Origin: VFZN01 sp035495795
GTDB lineage: Bacteria > Acidobacteriota > Vicinamibacteria > Vicinamibacterales > UBA2999
Assembly: GCA_035495795.1 (NCBI GenBank)
Contig: DATJFF010000295.1
Location: 21,230 to 85,229, forward strand
DNA: 64,000 nucleotides
Reading direction: 5' to 3'
Part shown: positions 19,119 to 28,443 of the stretch, piece after piece
Position numbering within the stretch: position 1 is the stretch's first letter
How the letters are laid out: every line of letters starts with the position of its first letter
Position numbers and translations under genes: made by a program
Notes under the pieces: generated by a model
The model's database searches: none
What the model was told of the DNA's origin: nothing
The model's input: the letters and a program-made list of their open reading frames with translations, nothing else

Positions 19119-19250
19119 CGGGCGCGGAGGCGGGGCGGACGGCAAAACTCCCGAGCGGGCCGGAACGGGGGGTGAACGGGCAGTGGTGACACCGAACGGC
19201 CTATTTCGGACCATTTCAGTCGCCTATCCCGGCTGGTCGCGGCCACCCGC

Positions 19251-19256
19251 TATGAT
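19251..19256 (+). promoter_or_regulatory. candidate -10 box TATGAT
   Basis: TATGAT ends 15 nt before the ATG at 19272, so the expected transcript would have a leader of about 9 nt. No clear -35. Confidence 0.4.
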
Positions 19257-19271
19257 CAGCCGCCATCTCTC

Positions 19272-20057
19272 ATGCTGAGCTACTTCCCCGTGCTTGCCGT
19301 CATCTTCGCCCTGACCCTTGGCGCCGGCCTCTTCGTTCTGCTCCTGGTCGGACGCCGCATCGGCAACCGCCGCGCGGCCGCCGATCCCGATGGCAGCCAC
19401 GCCGGGCTCGGTGCGGTCGAGGGAGCCGTGTTCGGCATGCTCGGTCTCCTGATCGCGTTCACGTTCTCAGGTGCGGCTGGCCGGTTCGACGAGCGCCGGA
19501 TCCTGATCGTCACCGAGGTCAACAACATCGGCACCGCGTGGCTGCGCATCGACATGCTCGCGGCCGCCGACCAGGCGCCGATGCGCCAGATGTTTCGCGA
19601 TTACGTCGATGCCCGGCTGGCCACCTACGCGAACTTTCTGTCGTTCGACCGCTCGTTCGCGGCCAATGCCGAGGCGCTCCGCCAGCAGAACGCGATCTGG
19701 CAGCTGGCCGTGCCCGCGGCCGCTCGTGCGGGCGATGGAACGGCGGCCTCGATGCTGCTGCTGCCCGCGCTCAACGACATGTTCGACATCGCCGAGATGC
19801 GGCGGCGCGTGACCACCTATCACCCGCCGCTCGTCATCTTCTTCATGCTGGCGACCTTCGCGATGGTCGGCGCGCTGCTGGCGGGGTACGGCATGTCCAA
19901 GGGGCGCGCACTCAGCCTGACCCACGCGATCGGTTTTGCGCTGGTCCTCGCCTTGACCGTGTACGTGATCGTGGACATCGAGTACCCGCGGCTCGGCTTC
20001 ATCCGCGTGGATGCCGCCGATCAGGCCATGATCGACCTGCGCCGGGGCATGAACTAG
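19272..20057 (+). CDS. DUF4239/bestrophin-like membrane protein
   Basis: 261 aa with four hydrophobic segments: one N-terminal (about 5-28), one near 55-68, and a C-terminal pair (about 188-210 and 218-238). Between them is a soluble helical region containing EVNNIGTAWLRIDML and RQMFRDYVDARLATYANF, the pattern of DUF4239 (bestrophin-like) proteins. The function of this family in bacteria is not established; an ion channel role is only suggested by the resemblance. It is monocistronic or precedes the amidohydrolase gene. Its TAG stop is the beginning of a heptamer array. Confidence 0.8.
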   Translation: MLSYFPVLAVIFALTLGAGLFVLLLVGRRIGNRRAAADPDGSHAGLGAVEGAVFGMLGLLIAFTFSGAAGRFDERRILIVTEVNNIGTAWLRIDMLAAADQAPMRQMFRDYVDARLATYANFLSFDRSFAANAEALRQQNAIWQLAVPAAARAGDGTAASMLLLPALNDMFDIAEMRRRVTTYHPPLVIFFMLATFAMVGALLAGYGMSKGRALSLTHAIGFALVLALTVYVIVDIEYPRLGFIRVDAADQAMIDLRRGMN

Positions 20058-20118
20058 GAGCCAGGAAATAGGAAATAGGAATTAGGAACCAGGAATTAGG
20101 AACCAGGAACCAGGAGCC
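20056..20118. repeat. nine in-phase heptamers (aggaaNN)
   Basis: Nine uninterrupted units: aggagcc, two aggaaat, then aggaatt, aggaacc, aggaatt, two aggaacc, and aggagcc. All have the form agga + 3 variable bases. The first unit overlaps the stop codon (20055-20057) of the upstream gene. The array is purine-rich and ends 7 nt before the next ATG, so AGGAG in the last unit may serve as Shine-Dalgarno. Confidence 0.92.
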
Positions 20119-20125
20119 ACACGTC

Positions 20126-21358
20126 ATGCCACGCCTCTTGCCTGCCGTCGCTCTGACGCTCGCTGTCAGCCAGGCGCTCATCGCCCAGCCGGCGCCGCCC
20201 GCAGGCGATCGCATTGCGCTCGTCAACGCGAACGTCGTCAACGTCGCGACTGGCGCCGTGCAGGACGGGCAAACGCTCGTCCTCGCCGGCGGCCGCATCC
20301 AGAGCATCGGGACTGCGGCCCCGCCGGCGGGCGTGAAGGTCGTGAACGTGGCGAATCGCTGGGTGCTGCCCGGCCTGATCGACGCGCACGTCCACATCGC
20401 GAGCCTTCCCGAGATGCGCGCCGCGCTGCAGTCGGGTGTGACCACGGCCCGCAGCGCCGGCGTCTCCAGCTACGCCGACGTTGGCCTCCGCGAGCTGGTG
20501 AAGAAAGGCTACGTGCCCGGGCCCGACCTCCTCGCGTCCGGATACCACGTGCGCACGTTCCCGGCGCCGGAGCTGTTTCTCACCGATCCCGATCTCGGCG
20601 ACCTGCTCGGCGGTGTCACCACGGTAGACGCGATTCGCCGCGTCGTGCGCGCCAACCTCTCGCACGGCGCGGAATGGATCAAGGTGACGGCAACGGAACG
20701 CGCCGGGACACCGGATACCGATCCACGGAAGCAGATGTTCTCGGAGTCCGAACTGGAGGTCATCGTCGGCGAGGCGGCATTGAAGTCCGTCCCGGTGATG
20801 GCGCATGCCCATGGCGCGGAAGGCGCGCACGCTGCGGTCAAGGCCGGCGTGCGGAGCATCGAGCACGGCACCTATCTGACCGAAGAGACGCTGTCGCTGA
20901 TGGCGAAGATGGGCACCTTCTTCGTACCGACCGCGGACATCGTCAACGATCTGGCGGAGCCGGGCGGCGACTACGACAACCCGGTGCTGCAGCGCCGCGG
21001 CCAGATGATGCTGCCAATCCTGAAGCACGCAATCCAGCGCGCGAAGGCCCTGAACGTGAAGATCGGCGCCGGATCCGACACCAGCTACGGAGCGAAAAGC
21101 ATTACCACGCTGGCCCGAGAGATCGTCATGCTGGCGGACTCCGGTCTGACGCCGCTCGACGCGTTGCAGGCGGCGACGACGCGGAATGCCGAGCTGTTGC
21201 GGCTGGAGAAGGAGGTCGGCCAGGTGGCGCAGGGGTTCCAGGCCGATCTGATCGTCGTGGCCGGCAATCCGCTGCAGGACGTCCGGACCGTGCTCGATCC
21301 GCTGCTGGTCGTCAGCAACGGCAAGGTCGCGGTCGACCGGCTCACGTTTGGCCGCTGA
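20126..21358 (+). CDS. secreted amidohydrolase (imidazolonepropionase/prolidase-like)
   Basis: 410 aa with a Sec signal peptide (about residues 1-22). Metal-binding elements of the amidohydrolase superfamily are all present: LIDAHVHIA after strand 1, EWIKVTATE supplying the probable bridging lysine, AHAHGAEGAHAAVKAGVRSIEHGTYL, and the catalytic aspartate in GAGSDTSYG. Exported relatives hydrolyse Xaa-Pro dipeptides or N-acyl amino acids, which fits the S9 peptidase encoded nearby. The C-terminal GFQADLIVVAGNPLQDV is typical. An aminotransferase gene follows after 59 bp. Confidence 0.9.
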   Translation: MPRLLPAVALTLAVSQALIAQPAPPAGDRIALVNANVVNVATGAVQDGQTLVLAGGRIQSIGTAAPPAGVKVVNVANRWVLPGLIDAHVHIASLPEMRAALQSGVTTARSAGVSSYADVGLRELVKKGYVPGPDLLASGYHVRTFPAPELFLTDPDLGDLLGGVTTVDAIRRVVRANLSHGAEWIKVTATERAGTPDTDPRKQMFSESELEVIVGEAALKSVPVMAHAHGAEGAHAAVKAGVRSIEHGTYLTEETLSLMAKMGTFFVPTADIVNDLAEPGGDYDNPVLQRRGQMMLPILKHAIQRAKALNVKIGAGSDTSYGAKSITTLAREIVMLADSGLTPLDALQAATTRNAELLRLEKEVGQVAQGFQADLIVVAGNPLQDVRTVLDPLLVVSNGKVAVDRLTFGR

Positions 21359-21417
21359 GCCACAGGCGCGCGGGCCTGATAGACTTTTCGTTTTCCGGCA
21401 ATTCGAAGGAGCAGGCG

Positions 21418-22749
21418 ATGGCGACGATGAGCGAAGTGTCGATGACTGGTGAGCAGATGGTCGCGTTGACCAAGCGCCACACGTTGTTCGAGTGGTCGGC
21501 GCAGGCGCACGTGGACCCGATTCCAGTCGCCCGCGCGAAAGGCGTGCACTTCTGGACACCTGAGGGGAAGCGTTACATCGATTTCAACAGTCAGCTGATG
21601 TGCGTCAACGCCGGCCACGGCGATCCGCGCATCGTCAAGGCGATCCAGGATCAGGCTGCGACGCTCGCTTATGCGAATCCGTTCATGGCTACAGAGCCGC
21701 GGGCCCGGCTCGGTGAGAAGCTGGCGCAGCTCACGCCAGGCGACATCGACGTCTTCTTCTTCACCAACGGCGGCGCCGAGGCCAACGAGAACGCGATGCG
21801 GATCGCGCGGCTGGTTACCGGGCGCCACAAGATCCTGGCGCGCTACCGGTCGTATCACGGCGGGACGGCCGGCAGCCTGACCATGACCGGTGATCCGCGG
21901 CGGTGGGCGATGGAGCCGGGGATGCCCGGGGTCGTGCACGTCCGCCACCCGTATCACGGCGTGAACCGCGGTTCCGACACGGCCGAGCAGGCGCTGGCCG
22001 AGATCGAGGAAGTGATGATGCTCGAGGGACCGCAGACCATCGCGGCCTTCATCATGGAAACGGTCACCGGCACCAACGGCGTGCTCCCGCCGCCGCCCGG
22101 GTATCTCGAGGGCCTCCGAGCACTCTGCGACAAGCACGGCATCCTCCTCATCTGCGACGAGGTGATGTGCGGGTTCGGCCGTACCGGCAAGTGGTTCGCG
22201 GTCGAGCACTACAACGTCGTGCCCGACATGCTGACGATGGCCAAGGGGCTGACGAGCGCCTACGTGCCGCTCGGCGCCGTGGGGATCCGCCGGGCGCTCG
22301 CCGATCACTTCCAGCAGAAGGTGTTCTACGGCGGCCTGACCTACAACAGCCACCCGCTGGGCTGCGCCACTGCGCTTGCCACCTTGCAGGTCTATGAAGA
22401 GGACAACCTCATCGAGCGCGCCGCGCAGATGGGACGGGTGATGAGGCGGCTGATGGACGAGCTCACCGCGAAGCACACGTGCGTTGGCGAAGCGCGGAAC
22501 ATCGGGCTCTTCGGCATCTTCGAGCTGATCCGCAATCGCGAGACGCGCGAGCCGCTGGCGCCGTTCAACGGCAGCTCGCCGGAGATGCAGATGCTCGGGA
22601 AGTTCTTCCGCGAGCAGGGCCTCTATACGTTCGTGCGCTGGAACACGTTCTTCACGAACCCGCCCCTCTGCATCACGGAAGCCGAGCTGCGTGAGGCGTT
22701 CGCGATCATCGACGAAGGGCTGACCCGGGTCGACGCCGCGCTCGCGTAA
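21418..22749 (+). CDS. class III PLP aminotransferase (taurine/beta-alanine-pyruvate type)
   Basis: 443 aa. The PLP lysine is K276 in TMAKGLTSAYVPLGAV. Other class III markers are FTNGGAEANENAMRIAR, SYHGGTAGSLTMTGDPRRW and LLICDEVMCGFGRTGKWFAVEH. The overall look matches omega-amino acid:pyruvate and taurine:pyruvate aminotransferases more than ornithine or GABA enzymes. The ATG has a good GAAGGAG ribosome binding site. The gene is 9 nt before the YpdA-like gene, so these are co-transcribed. The amine donor is not known. Confidence 0.9.
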   Translation: MATMSEVSMTGEQMVALTKRHTLFEWSAQAHVDPIPVARAKGVHFWTPEGKRYIDFNSQLMCVNAGHGDPRIVKAIQDQAATLAYANPFMATEPRARLGEKLAQLTPGDIDVFFFTNGGAEANENAMRIARLVTGRHKILARYRSYHGGTAGSLTMTGDPRRWAMEPGMPGVVHVRHPYHGVNRGSDTAEQALAEIEEVMMLEGPQTIAAFIMETVTGTNGVLPPPPGYLEGLRALCDKHGILLICDEVMCGFGRTGKWFAVEHYNVVPDMLTMAKGLTSAYVPLGAVGIRRALADHFQQKVFYGGLTYNSHPLGCATALATLQVYEEDNLIERAAQMGRVMRRLMDELTAKHTCVGEARNIGLFGIFELIRNRETREPLAPFNGSSPEMQMLGKFFREQGLYTFVRWNTFFTNPPLCITEAELREAFAIIDEGLTRVDAALA

Positions 22750-22758
22750 GCTTGGAAG

Positions 22759-23766
22759 ATGGCTGTTCGTGACGTGATCATCGTGGGCGCCGGTCCGGCC
22801 GGACTGGCGACCGCGATTGCGGCCCGTCAGCGGGGGCTCGACCATCAGGTGGTGGAGCAGGGCGCGATCGTGGATGCGATCTATCGCTATCCCACGCACA
22901 TGTCCTTCTTCACCACGCCGGAGCTGCTCGAGATCGGCGGAATGCCGCTGGTGACGCCCTACGAGAAGCCGACGCGGCTCGAGGCGCTGCGCTACTACCG
23001 CAAGGTGACCGAGGCCTATCAGCTCCAGGTGGCGTTGCACGAGAAGGTCACCGCGGTGACGGCGGTCGGCTCTGCGGACGATCCGCTCTTCGAGGTGGAG
23101 TCGATTGGCCGTCAGGGGCAGACGCGCGTGCGCGAAGCGCGAGCCGTCGTCCTCGCCATGGGCTATTTCGATCATCCGAACCTGCTTGGCGTTCCCGGCG
23201 AGGACCTGCCGCACGTCACGCACTTTTACAAGGAAGCGCACCCGTACTACCGGCAGCGGGTCGTCGTCGTTGGCGGCAAGAATTCGGCGGTCGAGGCCGC
23301 GCTCGAGTTGTACCGGGCTGGCGCGCACGTGACGCTGGTCCACCGCGGCCCGACGCTGGGCGAGTCCGTGAAGTACTGGGTCAAGCCGGACATCGACAAC
23401 CGCATTCGCAACGGCAGCGTTGCCGCACATTTCTCGACCGAGGTCATCGAGATCCGCTCCACCGATGTGGTCGTGCGCCGCATTGGCGAGTCGGACACCC
23501 AGACGATTCCGGCAGAGGCCGCGCTGCTGCTCACCGGTTATCACGCCGACGCGGCGTTCCTCCGGCACTGCGGCGTCGAGGTCGATCCGGTGACGCTCGT
23601 GCCGCGCCACGACGCGCATACCTTCGAGAGCAATGTGCCGAACCTCTTCATCGCCGGCGGACAGATTGCCGGGCGGCGCACGGGGAGCGTGTTCATCGAG
23701 AACGGCCGGTTCCACGGTCAGCAGATTGCCGCCGTATTGGCCGAGCGATTCGGGGTCACGGTTTAG
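22759..23766 (+). CDS. YpdA-family FAD/NAD(P)-binding oxidoreductase
   Basis: 335 aa, thioredoxin reductase-like fold with two dinucleotide sites: GAGPAGLAT near residue 10 and VVGGKNSAVEAALEL near 170. The stretch IVDAIYRYPTHMSFFTTPELLEIGG is diagnostic for YpdA proteins, the proposed bacillithiol disulfide reductases (Bdr). In characterised YpdA the first glycine motif reads GGGPCG with an essential Cys14; here that position is A14. Either the protein has another mechanism or it is not a disulfide reductase. The FAD-closing motif NLFIAGGQIAGRRTGSVFIENGRFHG is intact. Last gene of a three-gene plus-strand group. Confidence 0.85.
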   Translation: MAVRDVIIVGAGPAGLATAIAARQRGLDHQVVEQGAIVDAIYRYPTHMSFFTTPELLEIGGMPLVTPYEKPTRLEALRYYRKVTEAYQLQVALHEKVTAVTAVGSADDPLFEVESIGRQGQTRVREARAVVLAMGYFDHPNLLGVPGEDLPHVTHFYKEAHPYYRQRVVVVGGKNSAVEAALELYRAGAHVTLVHRGPTLGESVKYWVKPDIDNRIRNGSVAAHFSTEVIEIRSTDVVVRRIGESDTQTIPAEAALLLTGYHADAAFLRHCGVEVDPVTLVPRHDAHTFESNVPNLFIAGGQIAGRRTGSVFIENGRFHGQQIAAVLAERFGVTV

Positions 23767-23791
23767 CAGAGCGGCCGGCGCAGGCCGAAGG

Positions 23792-23832
23792 GAGAAGCCT
23801 TTCGCTTCTCACCTCTCACTTCTCACTTCGGC
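23792..23832. repeat. small hairpin and heptamer array (cttctca) between convergent genes
   Basis: A 7-bp stem (23792-23798 / 23804-23810) with a 5-nt loop is followed by cttctca-type heptamers (23805-23832). The array covers the stop codon of the efflux outer membrane gene (23816-23818). The hairpin may act as a bidirectional terminator, but there is no U-tract. Confidence 0.55.
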
Positions 23833-25249
23833 TCGGGTCGCGGTTCGTCCCCGAGCCGCCAGCCTCGAGCCCGCCGAGCGCCTTGTACACCGCGACGACG
23901 CTGGTGAACACACCGGCCTCGGCTTGAGCGACGGCTTCCTGCGCTTGCAACTCGGTGCGCTCGGCATCGAGCAGCTGGAGGAAGTCCACCGCGCCTTCGC
24001 GATATCTCACTCGAGCAATACCCGCCGCACGCGCGCTCTCGCGCGCCTGGTCCACGAGCTTCACCAGCCGCTCCTGCTCCTCGCGGTAATTCACCAGCGC
24101 CGTTTCGGTCTCTTCAAGCGCGGCGAGCACGACACCGTCGAACCGGGCGAGGGCCTCGCGGGTCGCGGCGCTCGCGCCGCGAAGGCGATCGCGGGCGCTG
24201 CCGAGATCGAACGCCGCCCAATTGAGCGCGGGGGTTACCGCCCACGACACTGAATCAGCATTGCCGAACAGGCTGCCGCGACCGGCAAGAAAGCCGAGGA
24301 AGCCGGTGAGCGTGATCCGCGGATAGAGGCTTGCGGCGGCAACGCCTTCGATGGCGGTCGCGGCAGCAAGCTGGCGCTCCGCGGCGCGCACGTCGGGACG
24401 CCGCCGCAGGATCTCCACCGGTGGTCCGACCGCCAGGGCTCGGGCCAGCGGCGGATAGGCCCGAGGCGAGAGATCCGCGTTGAGCATCCCCGGACGAACA
24501 CCAACCAGCACCGCCAGCCGGTGCTGGCGCCGGGCCAGGGCTGCGCGCACCGGCGGAATGCCCGCCTCGGTAGCCGCCACCCGCGCCGCGGCGCTCGCCA
24601 CATCCTGCTCTTCGCCGATCCCCGCGTCTCGCCGCACCGTCGTCAACCGCAGGCTCTCGCGCTGGTTCGTGAGGCTCTGGTCGAGCACCGTCAGCTGCTG
24701 CTGCAGCCCGCGAAGCTCGAAGTAGTTGCGTGCGATCTCGGCCACGACGCTGACCCGCACGTCGTCGAGTGATGCGGCCAGCGCGCCGGCATTGGCGGCC
24801 GCGGCCCGCATCTGCGATCGGACCCGCCCGAACAGGTCCAGCTCCCAGAACGCGTCGAAGCCGGCGCGGTAGGTGGTGATCTCCCGCCGCTCCTCGGAGA
24901 AGCCCGGGATCGGCTGGTCGCGGCGGTCGACGCTGGCGCCAACGGTCACGGTGGGATAGCGGTCCCGATCGACCTCATCGGAGAACGCCCGCGCCTGATC
25001 GAGCCTCGCCACTGCTTGCCGCACGTCGGTGTTGGCGTCGAGTGCCGCCACGACGAGCGCGTCGAGGACCGGGTCCTGGAACTGGGCCCACCACCGCGGA
25101 TCGAAGCGGCTCGTGTCGCCGATATCCGGTGTCAGGTTCTGGAGCGTCGGCGGCGCGACCTCTGGCGTGGTGTAAGGGCGCGAGACCCCGCACGCGCTGA
25201 GCGCCAGCGCCGCGCCAAGCAGCACCAGTGTTCGCATCGAACCGCGCAT
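23816..25249 (-). CDS. RND efflux outer membrane lipoprotein (NodT/OprM family)
   Basis: 477-aa TolC-like outer membrane channel. The leader RTLVLLGAALALSAC gives a lipidated cysteine, followed by the typical RPYTTPEVAPP. Two long helical repeats contain the family's ARNYFELRGLQQQL and TETALVNYREEQERLVKL segments. It starts 1 nt after the stop of the RND pump gene, completing an adaptor-pump-channel operon for drug or solvent export across both membranes. The C-terminal residues SEK and the stop codon lie in a heptamer repeat. Confidence 0.93.
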   Translation of the reverse strand: MRGSMRTLVLLGAALALSACGVSRPYTTPEVAPPTLQNLTPDIGDTSRFDPRWWAQFQDPVLDALVVAALDANTDVRQAVARLDQARAFSDEVDRDRYPTVTVGASVDRRDQPIPGFSEERREITTYRAGFDAFWELDLFGRVRSQMRAAAANAGALAASLDDVRVSVVAEIARNYFELRGLQQQLTVLDQSLTNQRESLRLTTVRRDAGIGEEQDVASAAARVAATEAGIPPVRAALARRQHRLAVLVGVRPGMLNADLSPRAYPPLARALAVGPPVEILRRRPDVRAAERQLAAATAIEGVAAASLYPRITLTGFLGFLAGRGSLFGNADSVSWAVTPALNWAAFDLGSARDRLRGASAATREALARFDGVVLAALEETETALVNYREEQERLVKLVDQARESARAAGIARVRYREGAVDFLQLLDAERTELQAQEAVAQAEAGVFTSVVAVYKALGGLEAGGSGTNRDPSRSEK

Positions 25250-25250
25250 G

Positions 25251-28200
25251 TCAGTGGCCCTCCGCCACGGCCGGAATTGACGACGCCTGCCGGCGACTCG
25301 AGAGCCGCTGCATCACGCGGCCGATGGCGTCGTAGAAGACTGGCGTGAGGAACAGCCCGAACGCCGTGACGCCGAGCATCCCCGCGAAGACCGCCACACC
25401 CATCGCCCGGCGAATCTCGAACCCCGCCCCGGTCGAAAACACCAGCGGCACCACGCCCATGATGAAAGCCACGGACGTCATCAATACCGGCCGCAGCCGG
25501 ACGCGGCAGGCGGTGAGGATTGCCTCTCGACGGGAAACGCCCTCGTCCTCGCGGAGCTTCGCAAACTCCACGATCAGGATCGAGTTCTTGCAGGCCAGCC
25601 CTGCGAGCACCAGGAAGCTGATCTGCGTGAAGACGTTGTTGTCACCGCCCGTCAGCCATACGCCGGCCAGCGCAGAGAGCATGGTCATCGGGACGATAAG
25701 CAGCACCGTCAGTGGCAGCGTCCAGCTCTCGTAGAGCGCTGCCAGCACGATGTAGACGAGCAGCACGCAGAGCGGGAAGACGAGCACCATGGTGTTGCCG
25801 GCGATGAGCTCCTGGTAGGCCAGCTCGGTCCACTCGAAGGTCATTTCCGGCGGCAGCGCCTGGCGAAGCGCCTGGGCGATGGCGGTCTGGGCTTCGCCGG
25901 AACTGAAGCCCTGGGCCGGACCCCCGTTGATCTCCGCGGCGGGATATCCGTTGTAGTGCATCACCTGGTCCGGGCCGTAGCCACGCGTGATCTTGACCAA
26001 CGCGCCGAGTGGCACCATGTCGCCGCTCGCGCTGCGCGTCTCGAGCCGCCGAATCGTCTCGGGCTGGAGCCGGAAGGCCGATTCGGCCTGAACGTTCACC
26101 TGGTAGGTCCGGCCAAAGCGATTGAAGTCGTTGACGTAGAGCGAGCCGAGATACACCTGCAAGGTCTCGAACACGTCAGTCAGCGCGACTCCGTACGTCT
26201 TGGCTCGCTCCCTGTCGACGTCCGCGTTGATCTGCGGCACGCTGACCTGGAAGCTCGAGAACAAGCCCGCGAGCGACGGCACCGCTCGCGCCTGGCCCAT
26301 CGCGCCCTGCACCTGCGAGTAGAGCTGCTCGAAGCCAGCCCCGCCGCGATCCTCGACATAGAGCTTGAAGCCGCCGACTTGCCCGAGTCCCTGGACTGGT
26401 GGCGGCGGGAAGATCGCGACGATGGCTTCCTGGATACCTCCAAAGAACTGCTGATTCAACGACTGGACGATGCCCTGGGCGCTCAGCTCCGGCGTCTTCC
26501 GTTCCTCCGACGGCTTGAGGATGACGAACGCGATGCCGGCGTTGGGCGCGTTGACGAAGTTGTTGATCGAGAGCCCCGGGAAGGCGACCGAGTTCGACAC
26601 ACCGGGGTGGTTCATCGCGATATCGGTCATCTTCCGGATCACCGATTCGGTTCGATCCAGCGTGGCGCCATCAGGGAGCTGGGCGAACGCGACCAGGTAC
26701 TCCTTGTCCTGCGTCGGCACAAACCCCTGCGGCACCTGCTTGAATCCGACAGCCGTGAGGCCGACGAGTCCGGCATAGACCACGATGGCCGCGACGGCGA
26801 CGCGCAGCACGCGCGAGACACCCAGCGTGTAGCCATTCGACGCCCTGGCGAAGAACCGGTTGAAGGCGCGGAAGAACCACCCGAACAGCCGGTCGAGGGT
26901 CCGTTGCACGAGGTCGCGCGGCGCGCCATGCGGCTTGAGCAGCAGCGATGCCAGGGCCGGACTGAGGGTCAGCGAATTGATCGCCGAGATCACCGTCGAG
27001 ATCGCAATCGTCAACGCGAATTGGCGGTAGAACTGCCCGGTCAGGCCGCTGACGAAAGCCGTCGGCACGAACACCGCGCACAACACCAACGCAATGGCGA
27101 TGATCGGCCCGGAGACCTCTTCCATCGCCTTCCGTGCCGCTTCGAGCGGCGGGGATCCCAGCTCGATGTGTCGCTCCACGTTCTCCACCACCACGATCGC
27201 ATCGTCGACGACGATGCCGATCGCGAGCACGAGCCCGAAGAGCGACAACGTGTTGAGCGAGAAGCCGAGCAGCAGCATGACGGCAAACGTGCCGATGAGC
27301 GACACGGGCACCGCGACGAGCGGAATCAACGACGCGCGCCAGGTCTGCAGGAAGACGACGACCACCAGCGCGACGAGCACGATGGCTTCGAACAGCGTTT
27401 CGACTACGGCTTCGATCGACTGGCGGACGAAGATCGTCGGGTCGTAGACGATCCGGTACTCAACGCCCTCAGGAAAACTCTTCTGCAAGGTCGCCATGGT
27501 CTCCCGGACCTGGTTCGACGCCTCGATGGCATTGGTCCCGGGCCGCTGGAAGATGCCGATCGCCACCGCCGGCTGGTTGTCCAGCAGGCTGCGCAGCGCA
27601 TAGAGGTTCGCTCCAAGCTCGACGCGACCGACGTCCCGCACGCGCGTGATCCGTCCATCAGGAGTGGCCCGCACGACGATGTCGGCGAACTCCTGTTCGT
27701 TGGCAAGCCTCCCGCGAGCGTTTACCGAGAGCTGGAACGACGTGTCGCTCGGTGCCGGCGGCCCGCCGAGGACGCCGGCGGCGACCTGGACGTTCTGCTC
27801 GCGAATCGCGCGGACGACGTCGCTCGCGGTGAGCTGCCGGGACGCGAGCCGATCCGGATCGAGCCACACCCTCATGCTGTATTCGCCTGCGCCGAACACC
27901 TGCGCGTTGCCGACGCCGCGGATGCGGAGCAACTCGTCGCGGACGCGTAGATGCGCGAAGTTCGACAGGTAAAGCATGTCGTAGCGCGAGTCCGGTGAGA
28001 CGAGGTGCACGACCATGATGAAGTCGGGCGAGCTCTTCTCGGTGACGACGCCGATGCGTTGCACTTCGGGCGGCAGCCGCGGCAGCGCTTGCGACACACG
28101 GGTCTGGACGTCGACCTGCGCCTGGTCGAGATCCGTGCCGAGGGCAAAGGTCACCGTCAGCGTCATCCGCCCATCGGCAGTGGCCTGCGAGAACGTGTAG

Positions 28201-28433
28201 AGCATGTTCTCGACGCCGTTGATCTGCTGCTCGAGCGGCGAGGCGACGGTTTCGGCGATGATGCGCGGATTGGCTCCCGGATAAGTCGCAGTGACGACGA
28301 CGGTCGGTGGCACGACCTGGGGGTACTCGCTCACCGGCAAGACGAGAAGCGAGAGCCCGCCGGCAACCACGAAGACGAGTGAGAGGACCGCGGCGAAGAT
28401 CGGGCGGTCGATGAAGAAGCGGGCCAGATTCAC
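25251..28433 (-). CDS. RND multidrug efflux pump, inner membrane (HAE1, AcrB/MexF-like)
   Basis: 1060-aa proton-driven pump with the standard 12-helix, two-large-loop plan. The N-terminus MNLARFFIDRPIFAAVLSL and the VVPPTVVVTATYPGANP region are typical of AcrB/MexB/MexF. The proton-relay aspartate pair is in GIVVDDAIVVVENVERH of helix 4. The second half has the matching SILIVEFAKLREDEG region. Periplasmic porter segments such as ALPRLPPEVQRIGV are intact. Gap to the adaptor gene is 10 bp. No frameshift or truncation. Confidence 0.96.
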   Translation of the reverse strand: MNLARFFIDRPIFAAVLSLVFVVAGGLSLLVLPVSEYPQVVPPTVVVTATYPGANPRIIAETVASPLEQQINGVENMLYTFSQATADGRMTLTVTFALGTDLDQAQVDVQTRVSQALPRLPPEVQRIGVVTEKSSPDFIMVVHLVSPDSRYDMLYLSNFAHLRVRDELLRIRGVGNAQVFGAGEYSMRVWLDPDRLASRQLTASDVVRAIREQNVQVAAGVLGGPPAPSDTSFQLSVNARGRLANEQEFADIVVRATPDGRITRVRDVGRVELGANLYALRSLLDNQPAVAIGIFQRPGTNAIEASNQVRETMATLQKSFPEGVEYRIVYDPTIFVRQSIEAVVETLFEAIVLVALVVVVFLQTWRASLIPLVAVPVSLIGTFAVMLLLGFSLNTLSLFGLVLAIGIVVDDAIVVVENVERHIELGSPPLEAARKAMEEVSGPIIAIALVLCAVFVPTAFVSGLTGQFYRQFALTIAISTVISAINSLTLSPALASLLLKPHGAPRDLVQRTLDRLFGWFFRAFNRFFARASNGYTLGVSRVLRVAVAAIVVYAGLVGLTAVGFKQVPQGFVPTQDKEYLVAFAQLPDGATLDRTESVIRKMTDIAMNHPGVSNSVAFPGLSINNFVNAPNAGIAFVILKPSEERKTPELSAQGIVQSLNQQFFGGIQEAIVAIFPPPPVQGLGQVGGFKLYVEDRGGAGFEQLYSQVQGAMGQARAVPSLAGLFSSFQVSVPQINADVDRERAKTYGVALTDVFETLQVYLGSLYVNDFNRFGRTYQVNVQAESAFRLQPETIRRLETRSASGDMVPLGALVKITRGYGPDQVMHYNGYPAAEINGGPAQGFSSGEAQTAIAQALRQALPPEMTFEWTELAYQELIAGNTMVLVFPLCVLLVYIVLAALYESWTLPLTVLLIVPMTMLSALAGVWLTGGDNNVFTQISFLVLAGLACKNSILIVEFAKLREDEGVSRREAILTACRVRLRPVLMTSVAFIMGVVPLVFSTGAGFEIRRAMGVAVFAGMLGVTAFGLFLTPVFYDAIGRVMQRLSSRRQASSIPAVAEGH

Positions 28434-28443
28434 GGTCGCCTCC

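Noticed and set aside
21085..23715. Long minus-strand open frame opposite the aminotransferase and YpdA genes
   Set aside because: Antisense shadow of three well-supported plus-strand genes; no family motifs.
25956..27950. Plus-strand open frame opposite the RND pump
   Set aside because: Rich in Arg/Asp/His typical of antisense frames in GC-rich DNA; the opposite strand is a full-length pump.
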